This document shows positions 1 to 8,491 of a DNA stretch of 22,060 bases, one piece after another. This DNA is from Xylophilus ampelinus. Its GTDB lineage: Bacteria; Pseudomonadota; Gammaproteobacteria; Burkholderiales; Burkholderiaceae_C. Where the stretch lies: positions 1 to 22,060 of the forward strand of contig NZ_CABFMN010000143.1 of assembly GCF_901875635.1 (NCBI RefSeq). The letters are read 5' to 3'. The notes beneath the pieces were generated by a model. The model saw only the letters and a list, made by a program, of their open reading frames with translations, searched no databases and had not been told where the DNA came from. Numbering within the stretch: position 1 is the first letter of the stretch; every line of letters begins with the position of its first letter. The translations under genes were made by a program, and so were the position numbers.

Positions 1-543
1 CCGGTAGACGACGGCCGTGTCCACCGCCACGCCCGTCGCCTCGAGCGTCCGGGCGAGCCAGTCGCGCCCCGCCGGCCGCCCGGCCGCATCGCTGCCGCGC
101 ACCCGCAGCACGCGTGCACCCGCGGCCAACTGTCCCTGCACCCGCGCCCACAACGCCTCGGAATCGAAGCGGCCCGCCGCGGTCGACGGCACATCGATGC
201 GCTCCGTCGGCACGCCCGCTTCCACCAGCGCCTGCGCCGTGCCCGGACCGGTGGCCCAGCAACGCGCATTTGCTATCAAATCAATAGCTGCCGGCACCCG
301 TCCGGCGGGCGCTGCAGCCCGATTTCGTTCAAAGAATCCGTCGACGGCCGCTGCGCTCACGAACATCAGGGCCGCATAGGGCCGGGCATCGAGCGGGCCG
401 GCGGGCATGTCGGGGAGCAGCGGCGCGATCTCGATCAGCGGCAGGGCCACGGCCTCGATGCCTTGGGCGTTCAGGGCCTGGACCCACCGGGCCGCTTCGC
501 GCACCGGCCGGGTCACGATCACCCGCCACGGGGTGCCGCTCAT
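1..543 (-). CDS. hemD: Uroporphyrinogen-III synthase (partial, C-terminus outside window)
   Basis: Uroporphyrinogen-III synthase closes and inverts ring D of hydroxymethylbilane in cytosolic tetrapyrrole synthesis. The minus-strand ORF begins at ATG 543 ([20 protein letters not shown]) and stays open to the left edge, giving 181 residues of a protein usually about 250-270 long. Visible family features are the N-terminal VIVTRP strand, PLIEIAP, the [11 protein letters not shown] segment and the GPGTAQAL turn. It starts 7 bp after the hemC stop, so the two are co-transcribed, with hemC supplying its substrate. Oddity: residues about 72-92 are encoded by a copy of a dispersed repeat (about 268-330), including AT-rich codons (ATT GAT TTG ATA GCA AAT) in an otherwise GC-rich gene. 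The identification rests on family resemblance and the hemC neighbour. Confidence 0.9.
   Translation of the reverse strand, partial: MSGTPWRVIVTRPVREAARWVQALNAQGIEAVALPLIEIAPLLPDMPAGPLDARPYAALMFVSAAAVDGFFERNRAAAPAGRVPAAIDLIANARCWATGPGTAQALVEAGVPTERIDVPSTAAGRFDSEALWARVQGQLAAGARVLRVRGSDAAGRPAGRDWLARTLEATGVAVDTAVVYR
268..330 (+). repeat. Dispersed ~60-bp repeat, copy 1 (inside hemD)
   Basis: The 17-nt core is at 272-288 (GCTATCAAATCAATAGC), followed by CTGC-type sequence, a CCCG/CGGG stem, and GGGCGCTGCAGCCCGATTT ending near 325. It aligns by eye over its whole length with copies 2 and 3 read on the opposite strand. It lies wholly inside the hemD coding sequence and keeps the frame open, encoding roughly [19 protein letters not shown]. 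Confidence 0.75.
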
Positions 544-550
544 GGCCGCC

Positions 551-1453
551 TCAACGGGCGCCCTGCGCCTGCAGCGAAGCCGCCACCCGCGTGCCCAGCG
601 CCTCGGCCTGGGCCAGGTCGCGGACCGGTGCGCCGGCCTGCGCGTGCAGCAGCGGCGCCACCTGTTCGACGTCGCCCCAGGCGGCGGCCAGATGCAGGCC
701 GCCGTCCATGGTCCGCGCATGCGCGGCCAAGGGCATCGAACAGCTGCCGCCCATGGCGCGGCTCACCGCGCGCTCGGCTGCCGTGGCCAGCCAGGTCGGC
801 TGATGTGCAAGGGGCGCCAGGGCGGCGGTCAGCTCGGGGCGGCCGCTGCGGACCTCGATGCCCAGCGCACCCTGCCCGGCGGCCGGCAGCATGGTCGCGG
901 CATCGAAGCACTGGCGGATGCGCGACTCCAGGGCCAGCCGCCTGAGGCCCGCAGCCGCCAGCACGATGGCCGCGTACTGGCCTTCGTCGAGCTTGCGCAG
1001 GCGCGTGTCGAGGTTGCCGCGCAGGGGCTCGATGTGCAGGTCCGGCCGCAACGCGCGCAGCAGCACCGTGCGGCGCAGGCTGGACGTGCCGACCACGGCG
1101 CCCTGGGGCAAGGCGTCGAGCGAGGCGTATTGTGGCGAGACGAAGGCGTCGCGCGGGTCCTCGCGCTCCAGCACGCAGGCCAGCGCGAAGCCCGGCGGCA
1201 GGTCCATCGGCACGTCCTTGAGCGAGTGCACGGCGATGTCGGCACGGCCGTCTTCCAGGGCCGATTCCAGTTCCTTCACGAACAGCCCTTTGCCACCCAC
1301 CTTGCTCAGCGTGCGGTCGAGGATCTGGTCGCCGGTGGTGGTCATGCCCAGCAGCTCGACCGTGTGGCCCTGTTCTTGCAGGAGGTGACGCACATGCTCG
1401 GCCTGCCAGAGGGCGAGGCGGCTTTCGCGCGTGGCGATCACGATGTGGGTCAC
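551..1453 (-). CDS. hemC: Hydroxymethylbilane synthase (porphobilinogen deaminase)
   Basis: Condenses four porphobilinogens into hydroxymethylbilane in the cytosol; its product feeds HemD, encoded just downstream. The 300-residue length is close to the family norm of about 310. Recognisable motifs are [16 protein letters not shown] at the N-terminus, [20 protein letters not shown] (catalytic Asp80), [27 protein letters not shown] and [12 protein letters not shown]. In the last, Cys238 is the expected attachment site of the dipyrromethane cofactor. The start is GTG at 1453; no better in-frame start fits the family N-terminus, and the Shine-Dalgarno sequence is weak. It is divergent from ppc, with 114 bp between the starts. 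Confidence 0.96.
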   Translation of the reverse strand: MTHIVIATRESRLALWQAEHVRHLLQEQGHTVELLGMTTTGDQILDRTLSKVGGKGLFVKELESALEDGRADIAVHSLKDVPMDLPPGFALACVLEREDPRDAFVSPQYASLDALPQGAVVGTSSLRRTVLLRALRPDLHIEPLRGNLDTRLRKLDEGQYAAIVLAAAGLRRLALESRIRQCFDAATMLPAAGQGALGIEVRSGRPELTAALAPLAHQPTWLATAAERAVSRAMGGSCSMPLAAHARTMDGGLHLAAAWGDVEQVAPLLHAQAGAPVRDLAQAEALGTRVAASLQAQGAR

Positions 1454-1567
1454 GGGGCCGTCCGGGTGCTGTTCAGGGGGTCGGGGATGCTAGCATGTTG
1501 CATTGCAGCAACGCTGCCCGGCCCGGTCTTTTCCCCACTGCCCCTCAGCCTCAAGGAGCCACGTCGA
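1454..1567. promoter_or_regulatory. hemC/ppc divergent promoter region
   Basis: A 114-bp gap between divergent starts must hold promoters for both genes. A perfect 10-bp palindrome, ATGCTAGCAT (1487-1496), reads TAGCAT on both strands and could act as a -10 hexamer in either direction. A small inverted repeat, GTTGC-N6-GCAAC, follows directly. The ppc ribosome site AAGGAG (1553-1558) lies 9 nt before the ATG. The -35 elements are not convincing, so the promoter assignment is inference. Confidence 0.4.
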
Positions 1568-4426
1568 ATGCCCACCGCCCGCAAGAACAACAACAAGAAC
1601 AGCGCCCCGGCCCAGCCGAAGCGACAGGCGGAGGACCAGCCGCTGATCGAGGACATCCGCCTGCTGGGCCGCATCCTGGGCGACGTGATCCGCGAGCAGG
1701 AAGGCAAGGACAGCTACGAGCTGGTCGAGAAGATCCGCACCCTGTCGGTCGCCTTCCGGCGCGACGCCGACCATTCCGCCGACCGGGCGCTGAAGAACCT
1801 GCTCAAGGGCCTGTCGGCCGCCGAGACGGTGCGCGTGATCCGCGCCTTCACCTACTTCAGCCACCTGGCCAACCTGGCGGAAGACCGCCACCTGATCCGC
1901 CGCCGCACCGATGCCGAACGGGCGGACGATGCCATCGAAGGCAGCCTCGACGTGGCGCTGGCGCGCATCCGCAAGGCCGGCGTCGGCCCCGAGCAGGTGG
2001 CCGCCTCGCTGGCGCACAGCTACCTGTCGCCGGTGCTGACCGCTCACCCGACGGAGGTGCAGCGCAAGAGCATCCTCGACGCCGAGCGCGGCATCGCCGC
2101 CCTGCTCGCGGCGCGCGACGAGATCCGCGCACGGCAGAAGATGTTCGCCGGGCAGAAGGACGCCCTCACGCCGCGCGAGCTGGCCGACAACGAGGAGCAG
2201 ATCCGCACCCGCGTCACCCAGCTGTGGCAGACGCGCCTGCTGCGCTTCACCAAGCTCACCGTGGCCGACGAGATCGAGAACGCGCTCTCGTACTACGAGG
2301 CAACCTTCCTGCGCGAGATTCCGCGCGTGTACGCCGACCTGGAGAAGGCCCTCGGCCGCGAGGACATCGCCTCCTTCTTCCGCATGGGCCAGTGGATCGG
2401 CGGCGACCGCGACGGCAACCCCAACGTGACGGCCGAGACGCTCGACTACGCCCTGCGCCGCCAGTGCGAACTGGCGCTGCGCCACTACCTCACCGAAGTC
2501 CACTACCTGGGCGGCGAGCTTTCTTTGTCGGCCGCACTGGTCGACGTCACGCCCGAGATGCAGGCGCTGGCCGAGGCCTCGCCCGACCCCAACGAGCACC
2601 GCCACGACGAGCCCTATCGCCGCGCGCTCACGGGCGTGTACGCGCGGCTGGCCGCCACCCTGCGCGACCTGACCGGCGGCGTGGCGGCCCGCCATGCCGT
2701 CGCGCCGCAGAACCCCTACCCCACCGCGGAGGCCTTTCTGGCCGACCTGCGCACGCTGGAAGAGTCGCTGCGCGAGAAGCACGGCGCTGCGCTGGTGAAC
2801 CAGCGCCTGCGTCCGCTGATGCGCGCGGTGGAAGTGTTCGGCTTCCACCTCGCCACCGTCGACCTGCGCCAGAGTTCCGACAAGCACGAGGCGGTGGTCG
2901 CCGACCTGCTGAAGATCGCGCGCATCGAGCCCGACTACGCCGCCCTGCCCGAGGACGCCAAGCAGATCCTGCTGGTCAAGCTGCTGGAGGACGCACGCCC
3001 GCTGCGCGTGCCCGACGGCGCCTACCAGCCGCTCACCGTGAGCGAGCTGGCCATCTTCTCGCAGGCCCGCACCGCCCATGCCCGCTATGGCCGCGCCGCG
3101 ATTCGCCACTACATCATCAGCCACACCGAGACGGTGAGCGACCTGCTGGAAGCGCTGCTGCTGCAGAAGGAGGTCGGCCTGATGCGCGGGACGCTGAACG
3201 AAGATGCGGTGTGCGACCTCATCGTCGTCCCCCTCTTCGAGACCATCGAGGACCTGCGCAACGCCGCGCCGATCGTGAAGGCCTTCTACGCCCTGCCCGG
3301 CATTGACGCGCTGGTGCGCCGCTCGGGCGCCGAGCAGGACGTGATGCTGGGCTACAGCGACAGCAACAAGGACGGCGGCATCTTCACCAGCAACTGGGAG
3401 CTGTACCGCGCGGGCATGGCGCTGGTGAAGCTGTTCGACGAGATGAACGCGAACCGGGACGACAAGATTCGACTGCGGATGTTCCATGGCCGCGGCGGCA
3501 CCGTCGGCCGCGGCGGCGGCCCGAGCTACCAGGCCATCCTGGCGCAGCCGCCGGGCACGGTGCGCGGCCAGCTGCGCCTCACGGAGCAGGGCGAGGTCAT
3601 CGGCTCCAAGTACGCCAACCGCGAGATCGGCCGGCGCAACCTCGAGACGCTGGTCGCCGCCACGCTCGAAGCCACCTTCCTCGCACCGGCGAAACCGGCG
3701 CCGGCCGCCTACATCGCCACCGCCGAGACGCTCTCGCGCGCCAGCATGGCCGCGTACCGCGCCCTGGTGTACGAGACGCCCGGCTTCGTCGACTACTTCT
3801 TCGGCTCCACGCCGATCCGCGAGATCGCCGAGCTGAACATCGGCTCGCGCCCGGCCTCGCGCAATCCCAAGCGCAACATCGAGGACCTGCGCGCGGTGCC
3901 CTGGAGCTTCAGCTGGGGCCAGTGCCGCCTCACGCTCAACGGCTGGTACGGCTTCGGCAGCGCCGTCGCGGGCTTCCTCGACGGTGCGGACGTCAAGGCA
4001 TCGGCCACCGAACGCAAGGAACGCATCGCCCTGCTGCAGCGCATGTACGCGCAGTGGCCCTTCTTCCGCACGCTGCTGTCGAACATGGACATGGTGCTCG
4101 CCAAGAGCGACCTGCAGCTGGCCACGCGCTATGCCGAGCTGGTGGCCGACCGCAAGCTGCGCCAGAAGGTCTTCGGCATGATCGACGCCGAGTGGCACCG
4201 CACCTCCGACGCCCTCACGCTCATCACCGGCGCCAGGCAGCGGCTGGAAGGCAACGCCGAGATGCAGCGCTCGGTGCGCCACCGCTTCCCCTACATCGAC
4301 CCGCTGCACCACCTGCAGGTCGAGCTGATGCGGCGCTTTCGCGCCGGCGAGGGCGGCGACCGCGTGCAGCGCGGCATCCACCTGTCGATCAACGGCGTGG
4401 CGGCGGGGCTGCGCAACACGGGCTGA
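1568..4426 (+). CDS. ppc: Phosphoenolpyruvate carboxylase
   Basis: Carboxylates phosphoenolpyruvate with bicarbonate to oxaloacetate, the anaplerotic feed of the TCA cycle; a cytosolic, normally homotetrameric enzyme. The protein has 952 residues, against about 880 in E. coli. Family signatures are intact: [13 protein letters not shown] with catalytic His160, GGDRDGNPN at 278-286, [11 protein letters not shown] at 594-604, and [14 protein letters not shown] at 639-652 carrying the catalytic His and Arg residues and the glycine loop. [10 protein letters not shown] follows. The family-typical C-terminus [13 protein letters not shown] is complete. The reading frame is open far upstream, but ATG 1568 has AAGGAG 9 nt before it and opens a sensible N-terminus. 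The first 20 residues are a polar, Asn/Lys-rich extension that looks unstructured. A dispersed repeat copy follows the stop codon. Confidence 0.98.
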   Translation: MPTARKNNNKNSAPAQPKRQAEDQPLIEDIRLLGRILGDVIREQEGKDSYELVEKIRTLSVAFRRDADHSADRALKNLLKGLSAAETVRVIRAFTYFSHLANLAEDRHLIRRRTDAERADDAIEGSLDVALARIRKAGVGPEQVAASLAHSYLSPVLTAHPTEVQRKSILDAERGIAALLAARDEIRARQKMFAGQKDALTPRELADNEEQIRTRVTQLWQTRLLRFTKLTVADEIENALSYYEATFLREIPRVYADLEKALGREDIASFFRMGQWIGGDRDGNPNVTAETLDYALRRQCELALRHYLTEVHYLGGELSLSAALVDVTPEMQALAEASPDPNEHRHDEPYRRALTGVYARLAATLRDLTGGVAARHAVAPQNPYPTAEAFLADLRTLEESLREKHGAALVNQRLRPLMRAVEVFGFHLATVDLRQSSDKHEAVVADLLKIARIEPDYAALPEDAKQILLVKLLEDARPLRVPDGAYQPLTVSELAIFSQARTAHARYGRAAIRHYIISHTETVSDLLEALLLQKEVGLMRGTLNEDAVCDLIVVPLFETIEDLRNAAPIVKAFYALPGIDALVRRSGAEQDVMLGYSDSNKDGGIFTSNWELYRAGMALVKLFDEMNANRDDKIRLRMFHGRGGTVGRGGGPSYQAILAQPPGTVRGQLRLTEQGEVIGSKYANREIGRRNLETLVAATLEATFLAPAKPAPAAYIATAETLSRASMAAYRALVYETPGFVDYFFGSTPIREIAELNIGSRPASRNPKRNIEDLRAVPWSFSWGQCRLTLNGWYGFGSAVAGFLDGADVKASATERKERIALLQRMYAQWPFFRTLLSNMDMVLAKSDLQLATRYAELVADRKLRQKVFGMIDAEWHRTSDALTLITGARQRLEGNAEMQRSVRHRFPYIDPLHHLQVELMRRFRAGEGGDRVQRGIHLSINGVAAGLRNTG

Positions 4427-4435
4427 GGGTACGTT

Positions 4436-4500
4436 TTTTCAAGCCGAATCGGCCTGCAGCGCCCGCACCACGGGCGTCTGCAGCTATCTTTTTCATAGCA
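4436..4500 (-). repeat. Dispersed ~60-bp repeat, copy 2 (ppc/SDR gap)
   Basis: Read on the minus strand, this copy has a 17-nt core GCTA-N9-TAGC (plus-strand 4483-4499), then CTGC, then a small stem GCCCG/CGGGC (4461-4475), then GCGCTGCAGGCCGATT. The same order and much of the same sequence occur at 268-330 and 11270-11333. It lies between the convergent ends of ppc and the SDR gene and could form a hairpin in either transcript. A run of six T (4434-4439) adjoins it on the ppc side. Confidence 0.75.
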
Positions 4501-4534
4501 TCTCGCGCCGCGGGACTTCCGCCCACAGGGCGCG

Positions 4535-5386
4535 TCAGGCCAGCGGCGCGTCCGTCGAGCGGGTCAGCGATTCCCACTGCGTGAGCTGCGCCTGCAGGTC
4601 CGCAAGGTGGTCGCGCACCAGGCCCAGCGCATCGCTCCCGAGCACGAGGTGCGCGGGCGGCTTCCCCGCGGCCGTGGCGATGTGCAGCATCGCGGCGGCC
4701 GCCTTGGCGGGATCGCCGAGTTGCCTGCCGCTGACCGCCTGGCGCCGCGCACGCACCGGGTCGAACACGGCGTCGTAGTCGCCGATGCTGCGCGGCGTGC
4801 GCACCATCGAACGGCCTGCCCAGTCGGTGCGAAAGGACCCGGGCGCCACCGCGGTCACATCGATGCCGAACCCTTCGACCTCCTTGCCCAGCGCTTCGGA
4901 AATGCCTTCGAGCGCGAACTTGCTGCCGCAGTAGTACGCGATGCCGGGCATAGTGATGAAGCCGCCCATCGAGGTGATGTTGAGGATGCGCCCACGGCGG
5001 CGGACGCGCATGAAGGGCAGGAAGGCCTTGATGACCGCCACCGCGCCGAACACGTTGACCTCGAACTGCCGCCGCATGTCCTCCAGCGGGCTTTCCTCCA
5101 GGATGCCTTCGTGCCCGTAGCCGGCGTTGTTGACCAGCACATCCACCGGGCCGACCGTCGCTTCGACTTCGCGCGCCACCGCCAGCACCGCCGGGTGGTC
5201 GGTGACGTCGAGCTGGCGGGCAAAGGCCCGGCCCGGCTGCAGCGCCTCGAAGGCCGAGGCGGACTCCCTGCTTCGCGCGGTGCCGACGACGCGGTGGCCG
5301 GCCGCCAAGGCCGCCGAAGCCAGGGCTTGCCCAAAGCCACTGCTGATGCCGGTGATGAAGAAGGTCTTGGGAGAGGAGTCGCTCAT
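4535..5386 (-). CDS. Short-chain dehydrogenase/reductase (SDR family oxidoreductase)
   Basis: A classical NAD(P)-dependent SDR of 283 residues with a Rossmann fold; the substrate cannot be told from sequence. Motifs are TGISSGFG (12-19, cofactor glycine loop), NNAG (86-89), Ser139 in NITSM, and Tyr152-x3-Lys156 in YYCGSK, so the catalytic set is complete. PGSFRTDW follows the active site, as in the subgroup often annotated simply as oxidoreductase. The ATG at 5386 opens MSDSSPKTFFITG. The frame continues open upstream, but that stretch is antisense to the divergent AraC-type gene and is not plausible coding sequence. The divergent regulator 99 bp away is its likely controller, by analogy with many AraC-SDR pairs. 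Confidence 0.9.
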   Translation of the reverse strand: MSDSSPKTFFITGISSGFGQALASAALAAGHRVVGTARSRESASAFEALQPGRAFARQLDVTDHPAVLAVAREVEATVGPVDVLVNNAGYGHEGILEESPLEDMRRQFEVNVFGAVAVIKAFLPFMRVRRRGRILNITSMGGFITMPGIAYYCGSKFALEGISEALGKEVEGFGIDVTAVAPGSFRTDWAGRSMVRTPRSIGDYDAVFDPVRARRQAVSGRQLGDPAKAAAAMLHIATAAGKPPAHLVLGSDALGLVRDHLADLQAQLTQWESLTRSTDAPLA

Positions 5387-5485
5387 GGGATTTCCGCAGG
5401 GATGAAGCGGGCAGATGCTAGGGACCGCCGCGGATCGCGAAAATGGCGCAGACTCCGCGGTCATTGCCTTTTCCTCTGTTTCCCG
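5387..5485. promoter_or_regulatory. SDR/AraC divergent regulatory region
   Basis: A 99-bp gap between divergent starts, so both promoters and any AraC-type operator must lie here. Two copies of the palindrome CCGCGG (5428-5433 and 5455-5460) sit 27 bp apart, nearly in phase with the DNA helix. This is a possible but weak candidate for a paired site. I see no convincing -35/-10 pair. Confidence 0.3.
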
Positions 5486-6418
5486 ATGAACGAGCGACAT
5501 CGACGCCGTATGGCGCAACTGCTCTCGGCACTGGCCGTCGACGAGGGCTACACCCTGAGCCCGCTGCCCGGCGTGCGCTGGCTGCGCAGCAACCGCCCCC
5601 TGGGCGTCACGCCGGTGCTGTACGAACCCGGCATCGTCATCGTCTGCCAGGGCCGCAAGCGCGGCTGGCTCGGCGACGAGGAATTCGTCTACGACGAGCA
5701 GCAGGTGCTGGCGGTGGCCGTGCCGGTGCCCTTCACGATGCAGACCGAGGCGAGCGCGGAGCGGCCGCTGCTGGCGATCTACCTGCGCCTGGACTTGTCG
5801 CTGGCGAGCGAGATCGCGGCCTCGATCGCCGCACACCGGCCGCCCACCGCACAGGTCCGGCCGCAGGGGCTGCTGTCCTCGCCGATGGACGAGGCCCTGT
5901 CGGACGCGGTGCTGCGCTTCCTCGAGGCCATGGGCCGCCCGCTGGAAGCGCAGGTGCTCGGACCGGCCCTCCTGCGCGAGCTCTACTTCCGCGTGTTGAA
6001 CGGCGAGCAGGGCGACACGCTGCGTGCCGCCCTGGCGGCGCAGGGCCGTTTCGGCCAGATCGGGCGCGCCATCCAGCGCATCCACCGCGACCATGCAAGC
6101 GCGCTGACGGTCGCCATGCTGTCGCGCGATGCGGGCCTGGGCGCCGCAGCCTTCCACCATCACTTCAAGGCGGTGACGCGCGCATCACCGATGCAGTACC
6201 TGAAGTCGATTCGGCTGCACCAGGCCCGTCTCCTGATGATGCGGCGCGGGATGACGGCCGCCGCAGCGGCCTCGGCGGTGGGCTATGAAAGCGCCTCGCA
6301 GTTCAGCCGCGAGTTCAAGCGCGTGTTCGGCCTGCCGCCGCTGGCGGAAGTGCAGCGCATGAAACAGGGCTTCGCGCGGCCCGCACAGCCCGAAGGCGAC
6401 TACGTGAGCTCGCACTAG
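5486..6418 (+). CDS. AraC family transcriptional regulator
   Basis: A DNA-binding regulator of 310 residues with an N-terminal cupin-like AraC_N ligand domain (about 20-165, including PVLYEPGIVIVCQGRK). The C-terminal double helix-turn-helix domain runs from about 190 to 295. The first HTH is around LTVAMLSRDAGLGAAAFHHHF (207-227). It is linked by SPMQYLKSIRLHQARLLM to the second, around AAAASAVGYESASQFSREF, which ends in the typical FKRVFGLPP. The ATG at 5486 has a weak ribosome site; ATG 5510 (MAQLL) is an alternative. It is divergent from the SDR gene and probably regulates it. The ligand is unknown. It converges on the AI-2E family gene with a 22-bp gap. Confidence 0.92.
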   Translation: MNERHRRRMAQLLSALAVDEGYTLSPLPGVRWLRSNRPLGVTPVLYEPGIVIVCQGRKRGWLGDEEFVYDEQQVLAVAVPVPFTMQTEASAERPLLAIYLRLDLSLASEIAASIAAHRPPTAQVRPQGLLSSPMDEALSDAVLRFLEAMGRPLEAQVLGPALLRELYFRVLNGEQGDTLRAALAAQGRFGQIGRAIQRIHRDHASALTVAMLSRDAGLGAAAFHHHFKAVTRASPMQYLKSIRLHQARLLMMRRGMTAAAAASAVGYESASQFSREFKRVFGLPPLAEVQRMKQGFARPAQPEGDYVSSH

Positions 6419-6440
6419 CCGCACCCACGTCGTCCATCGC

Positions 6441-7691
6441 TCAATCGCCCAGCAGCTCCCCAATGGGCTGCAGATCCTCCACCCGGTCGCAGACGGCCTT
6501 CACGACCATCATGATGGGGATGCCCAGCAGCAGCCCCCACACGCCCCACAGCCAGCCCCAGAAGATCACGCCCACGAACACGGCCACCGGGTTCATGCGC
6601 GAGGTGCGGCTGGTGAGCCAGGGCACGAGCAGGTTGCCCACCAGCGTGTGGATGAGCAGCGAACTGCCGCCCACCAGCAGCGCCATCTCGATGCTGCTGA
6701 ACTGCAGGAAGGCCACCAGCCCGGCCGCCGCCAGCATGATGACCGAGCCCACGTAGGGAATGAGGTTGGTCACGCCGGCCAGGATGCCCCACACCGCCGC
6801 GTTTTGCAGCCCGATGGCCCAGAAGGTCAGGCCGGTCGCCAGGCCGACGATCGCGCTCGACAGGATCTGCACCAGCAGGTAGCGCTGGATGTGGCCGGTG
6901 ATGTCGTCCAGCACGTGCACGGTGATGCGTTTCTTCTGCAGGCTGGGGCCGGCCATCTTCACCAGCTTGCGGCGGAAGGTGTCGCCCGCGCACAGCGCGA
7001 AGAAGGTGAGGAAGGCCACCAGCGTGAGCTGGCTGGCGGCGCCGAGCACGCCGACGGTGCCGGTCCACACGTAGTCGCGCACGTTGAAGGGCGGGCGCTC
7101 GACGATCACGCGCTGCACGCCACGGCGCTGCACGGGCGCCGGCGCGGCGTTGTCCTGCGCGGCGCGCTCGAGTTGGGCAGCGGCCGCCTGCACGGTGTCG
7201 AGCGGCCCGGCCTTGGCGGTCTTGGCCCGCATGGCAGCGCGCAGCTTCTGCGCCGCGACCGGCAGCGAATCGATGAGCTGGCCGGCACTGTCGGACAGCG
7301 AATAGCCCGTCCACCCCAGCCCGCCGCCCAGCCCCAACAGCAGCACCATGGCAGCCAGCCAGCGGGGGATGTGCATGCGCACCATCGCGTTCACGACGGG
7401 CGACAGGGCGTAGACGAGGATCAGGCTGAGCATCAGCGGCACGAACACGGCCGCGGCCCAGCGCAGGGTGAACACGCAGGCCAGCACCGCCAGCAGCACC
7501 AGCGAGGCGCTGCGCACGTCCACCGGCATGTGCAGCAGCACGCGCGGCTGTTCGGACGGCATGGTGGCCACGGGTGCCTCGCCCGGCGGCTGCGCGGCGC
7601 GCTCGCGCTCCACCTGCGCGATCACCTCGTCCGCCTCGCGCTCGGCCTCGGGCGAGGCGAGCGGAGGCGCGGGCGGCTCGCTGGGGTTCAT
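6441..7691 (-). CDS. AI-2E family transporter / PerM-like membrane protein
   Basis: An integral membrane protein of 416 residues of the AI-2E_transport (PerM/TqsA/YdiK) family. The actual cargo of such proteins is rarely known. The first 50 residues are cytosolic, acidic and proline-rich. Hydrophobic segments start at SLVLLAVLACVFTLRWAA and VFVPLMLSLILVYALSPVV, followed by LAAMVLLLGLGGGLGW. A long soluble loop (about 120-200) comes next, then the conserved C-terminal half with GILAGVTNLIPYVGS and several further TM segments. Its ATG overlaps the response-regulator stop by ATGA (7688-7691), so it is translationally coupled as the last gene of the kinase-regulator unit. Whether it works with the two-component pair is inference from that coupling. 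Confidence 0.88.
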   Translation of the reverse strand: MNPSEPPAPPLASPEAEREADEVIAQVERERAAQPPGEAPVATMPSEQPRVLLHMPVDVRSASLVLLAVLACVFTLRWAAAVFVPLMLSLILVYALSPVVNAMVRMHIPRWLAAMVLLLGLGGGLGWTGYSLSDSAGQLIDSLPVAAQKLRAAMRAKTAKAGPLDTVQAAAAQLERAAQDNAAPAPVQRRGVQRVIVERPPFNVRDYVWTGTVGVLGAASQLTLVAFLTFFALCAGDTFRRKLVKMAGPSLQKKRITVHVLDDITGHIQRYLLVQILSSAIVGLATGLTFWAIGLQNAAVWGILAGVTNLIPYVGSVIMLAAAGLVAFLQFSSIEMALLVGGSSLLIHTLVGNLLVPWLTSRTSRMNPVAVFVGVIFWGWLWGVWGLLLGIPIMMVVKAVCDRVEDLQPIGELLGD

Positions 7692-8491
7692 GGCACGGCC
7701 TTGAGCGCTTCGCGCACCGCGGTGAGCATGCGACGCGAGACGACGATCACCTCCGGCACGCCCGCGAGCTTGACGGCCCAGCCCTCGACGTCCTCGCCAT
7801 CGTCGTAGCGCTCGAGCGAGCGGATGGCCGTGCGCGCCACCAGCGCATTGCGGTGCGCGCGCACGAAACGGTCGGGGTAGCGCTCCTCGAGCTCGCCCAA
7901 AGTGCCATCCATGATCAGCGTGCGGGTGGCGGTACGCACCGTGATGTACTTGAGCTCCGACTTGAAGTACACGACTTCCGTCAGCGGGATGCGCTCGGCC
8001 CGGCCGCGGTCCTGGATGAGCAGGCTTTCGACCGGCGCGTCCGCCTGTTCGGCGCGCCGCTCCTTCAGGTAGCGCTCGGCCTTGGCCAACGCCTGTTGCA
8101 GCCGCTCGGCGCGCACGGGCTTGGTGAGGTAGTCGACGGCGTCGAGCTCGAAGGCCGTCACGGCGTGGTTGGCGTGCGCGGTGACGAACACCACCGCCAG
8201 CGGGTCGGCCCGCCCGCGCAGCACGCGCGCCAGCTCCACGCCGTCGATGCCGGGCATGTGGATGTCCAGCAGCACCACGTCGAAGGGTTGGCTGTCCAGC
8301 AGGCGCAGCGCCTCGGCGCCGTGTTCCGCCTCGCCGCTGACGAGTGCCGCCGGCGACTGGCAATCGCCCAGCAGGGTGCGCAGGCGCGAACGGGCGAGCT
8401 GCTCGTCGTCGACGATCAGGGTGCGCAGCGCTGGCGCGGCGGGGCGGCGCTCGGGCGCCAGGGTCGGTGTCTCGAGAGCGTTCTTCGTCAT
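7688..8491 (-). CDS. LytTR-type response regulator (AlgR-like)
   Basis: A two-component response regulator of 267 residues. The receiver domain covers about 22-140: acidic pocket Asp28-Asp29, phospho-acceptor Asp76 in VVLLDIHMPGIDG, Thr104 and Lys124 in DYLTKPV. A LytTR DNA-binding domain follows at about 155-260 (IPLTEVVYFKSELKYITVRT, RFVRAHRNALV), as in AlgR and LytR. A 21-residue proline-containing leader precedes the receiver. The start overlaps the kinase stop by ATGA (8488-8491) and the stop overlaps the next gene by ATGA, so the three genes form one coupled unit. The targets are not visible; the AlgR resemblance suggests surface or biofilm traits, but that is inference. Confidence 0.94.
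   Translation of the reverse strand: MTKNALETPTLAPERRPAAPALRTLIVDDEQLARSRLRTLLGDCQSPAALVSGEAEHGAEALRLLDSQPFDVVLLDIHMPGIDGVELARVLRGRADPLAVVFVTAHANHAVTAFELDAVDYLTKPVRAERLQQALAKAERYLKERRAEQADAPVESLLIQDRGRAERIPLTEVVYFKSELKYITVRTATRTLIMDGTLGELEERYPDRFVRAHRNALVARTAIRSLERYDDGEDVEGWAVKLAGVPEVIVVSRRMLTAVREALKAVP

Noticed and set aside
1568..1630. Asn/Lys-rich start of ppc as a possible wrong start or foreign insert
   Set aside because: AAGGAG is well placed before this ATG, and short polar extensions are common at PEPC N-termini.
1490..4381. 963-codon open frame on the minus strand opposite ppc
   Set aside because: It mirrors the ppc codon pattern in high-GC DNA, has Gln/Val/Ala/His-rich low-complexity composition and shows no domain. 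ppc on the other strand is unmistakable.
4427..4440. T-run after ppc as an intrinsic terminator
   Set aside because: Six Ts are present, but no stable hairpin immediately precedes them. The adjacent hairpin-forming repeat lies after the T-run for the ppc transcript.
4535..6163. 542-residue version of the SDR protein
   Set aside because: The extra N-terminus is antisense to the AraC-type gene; the SDR fold starts naturally at MSDSSPKTFFITG (5386).
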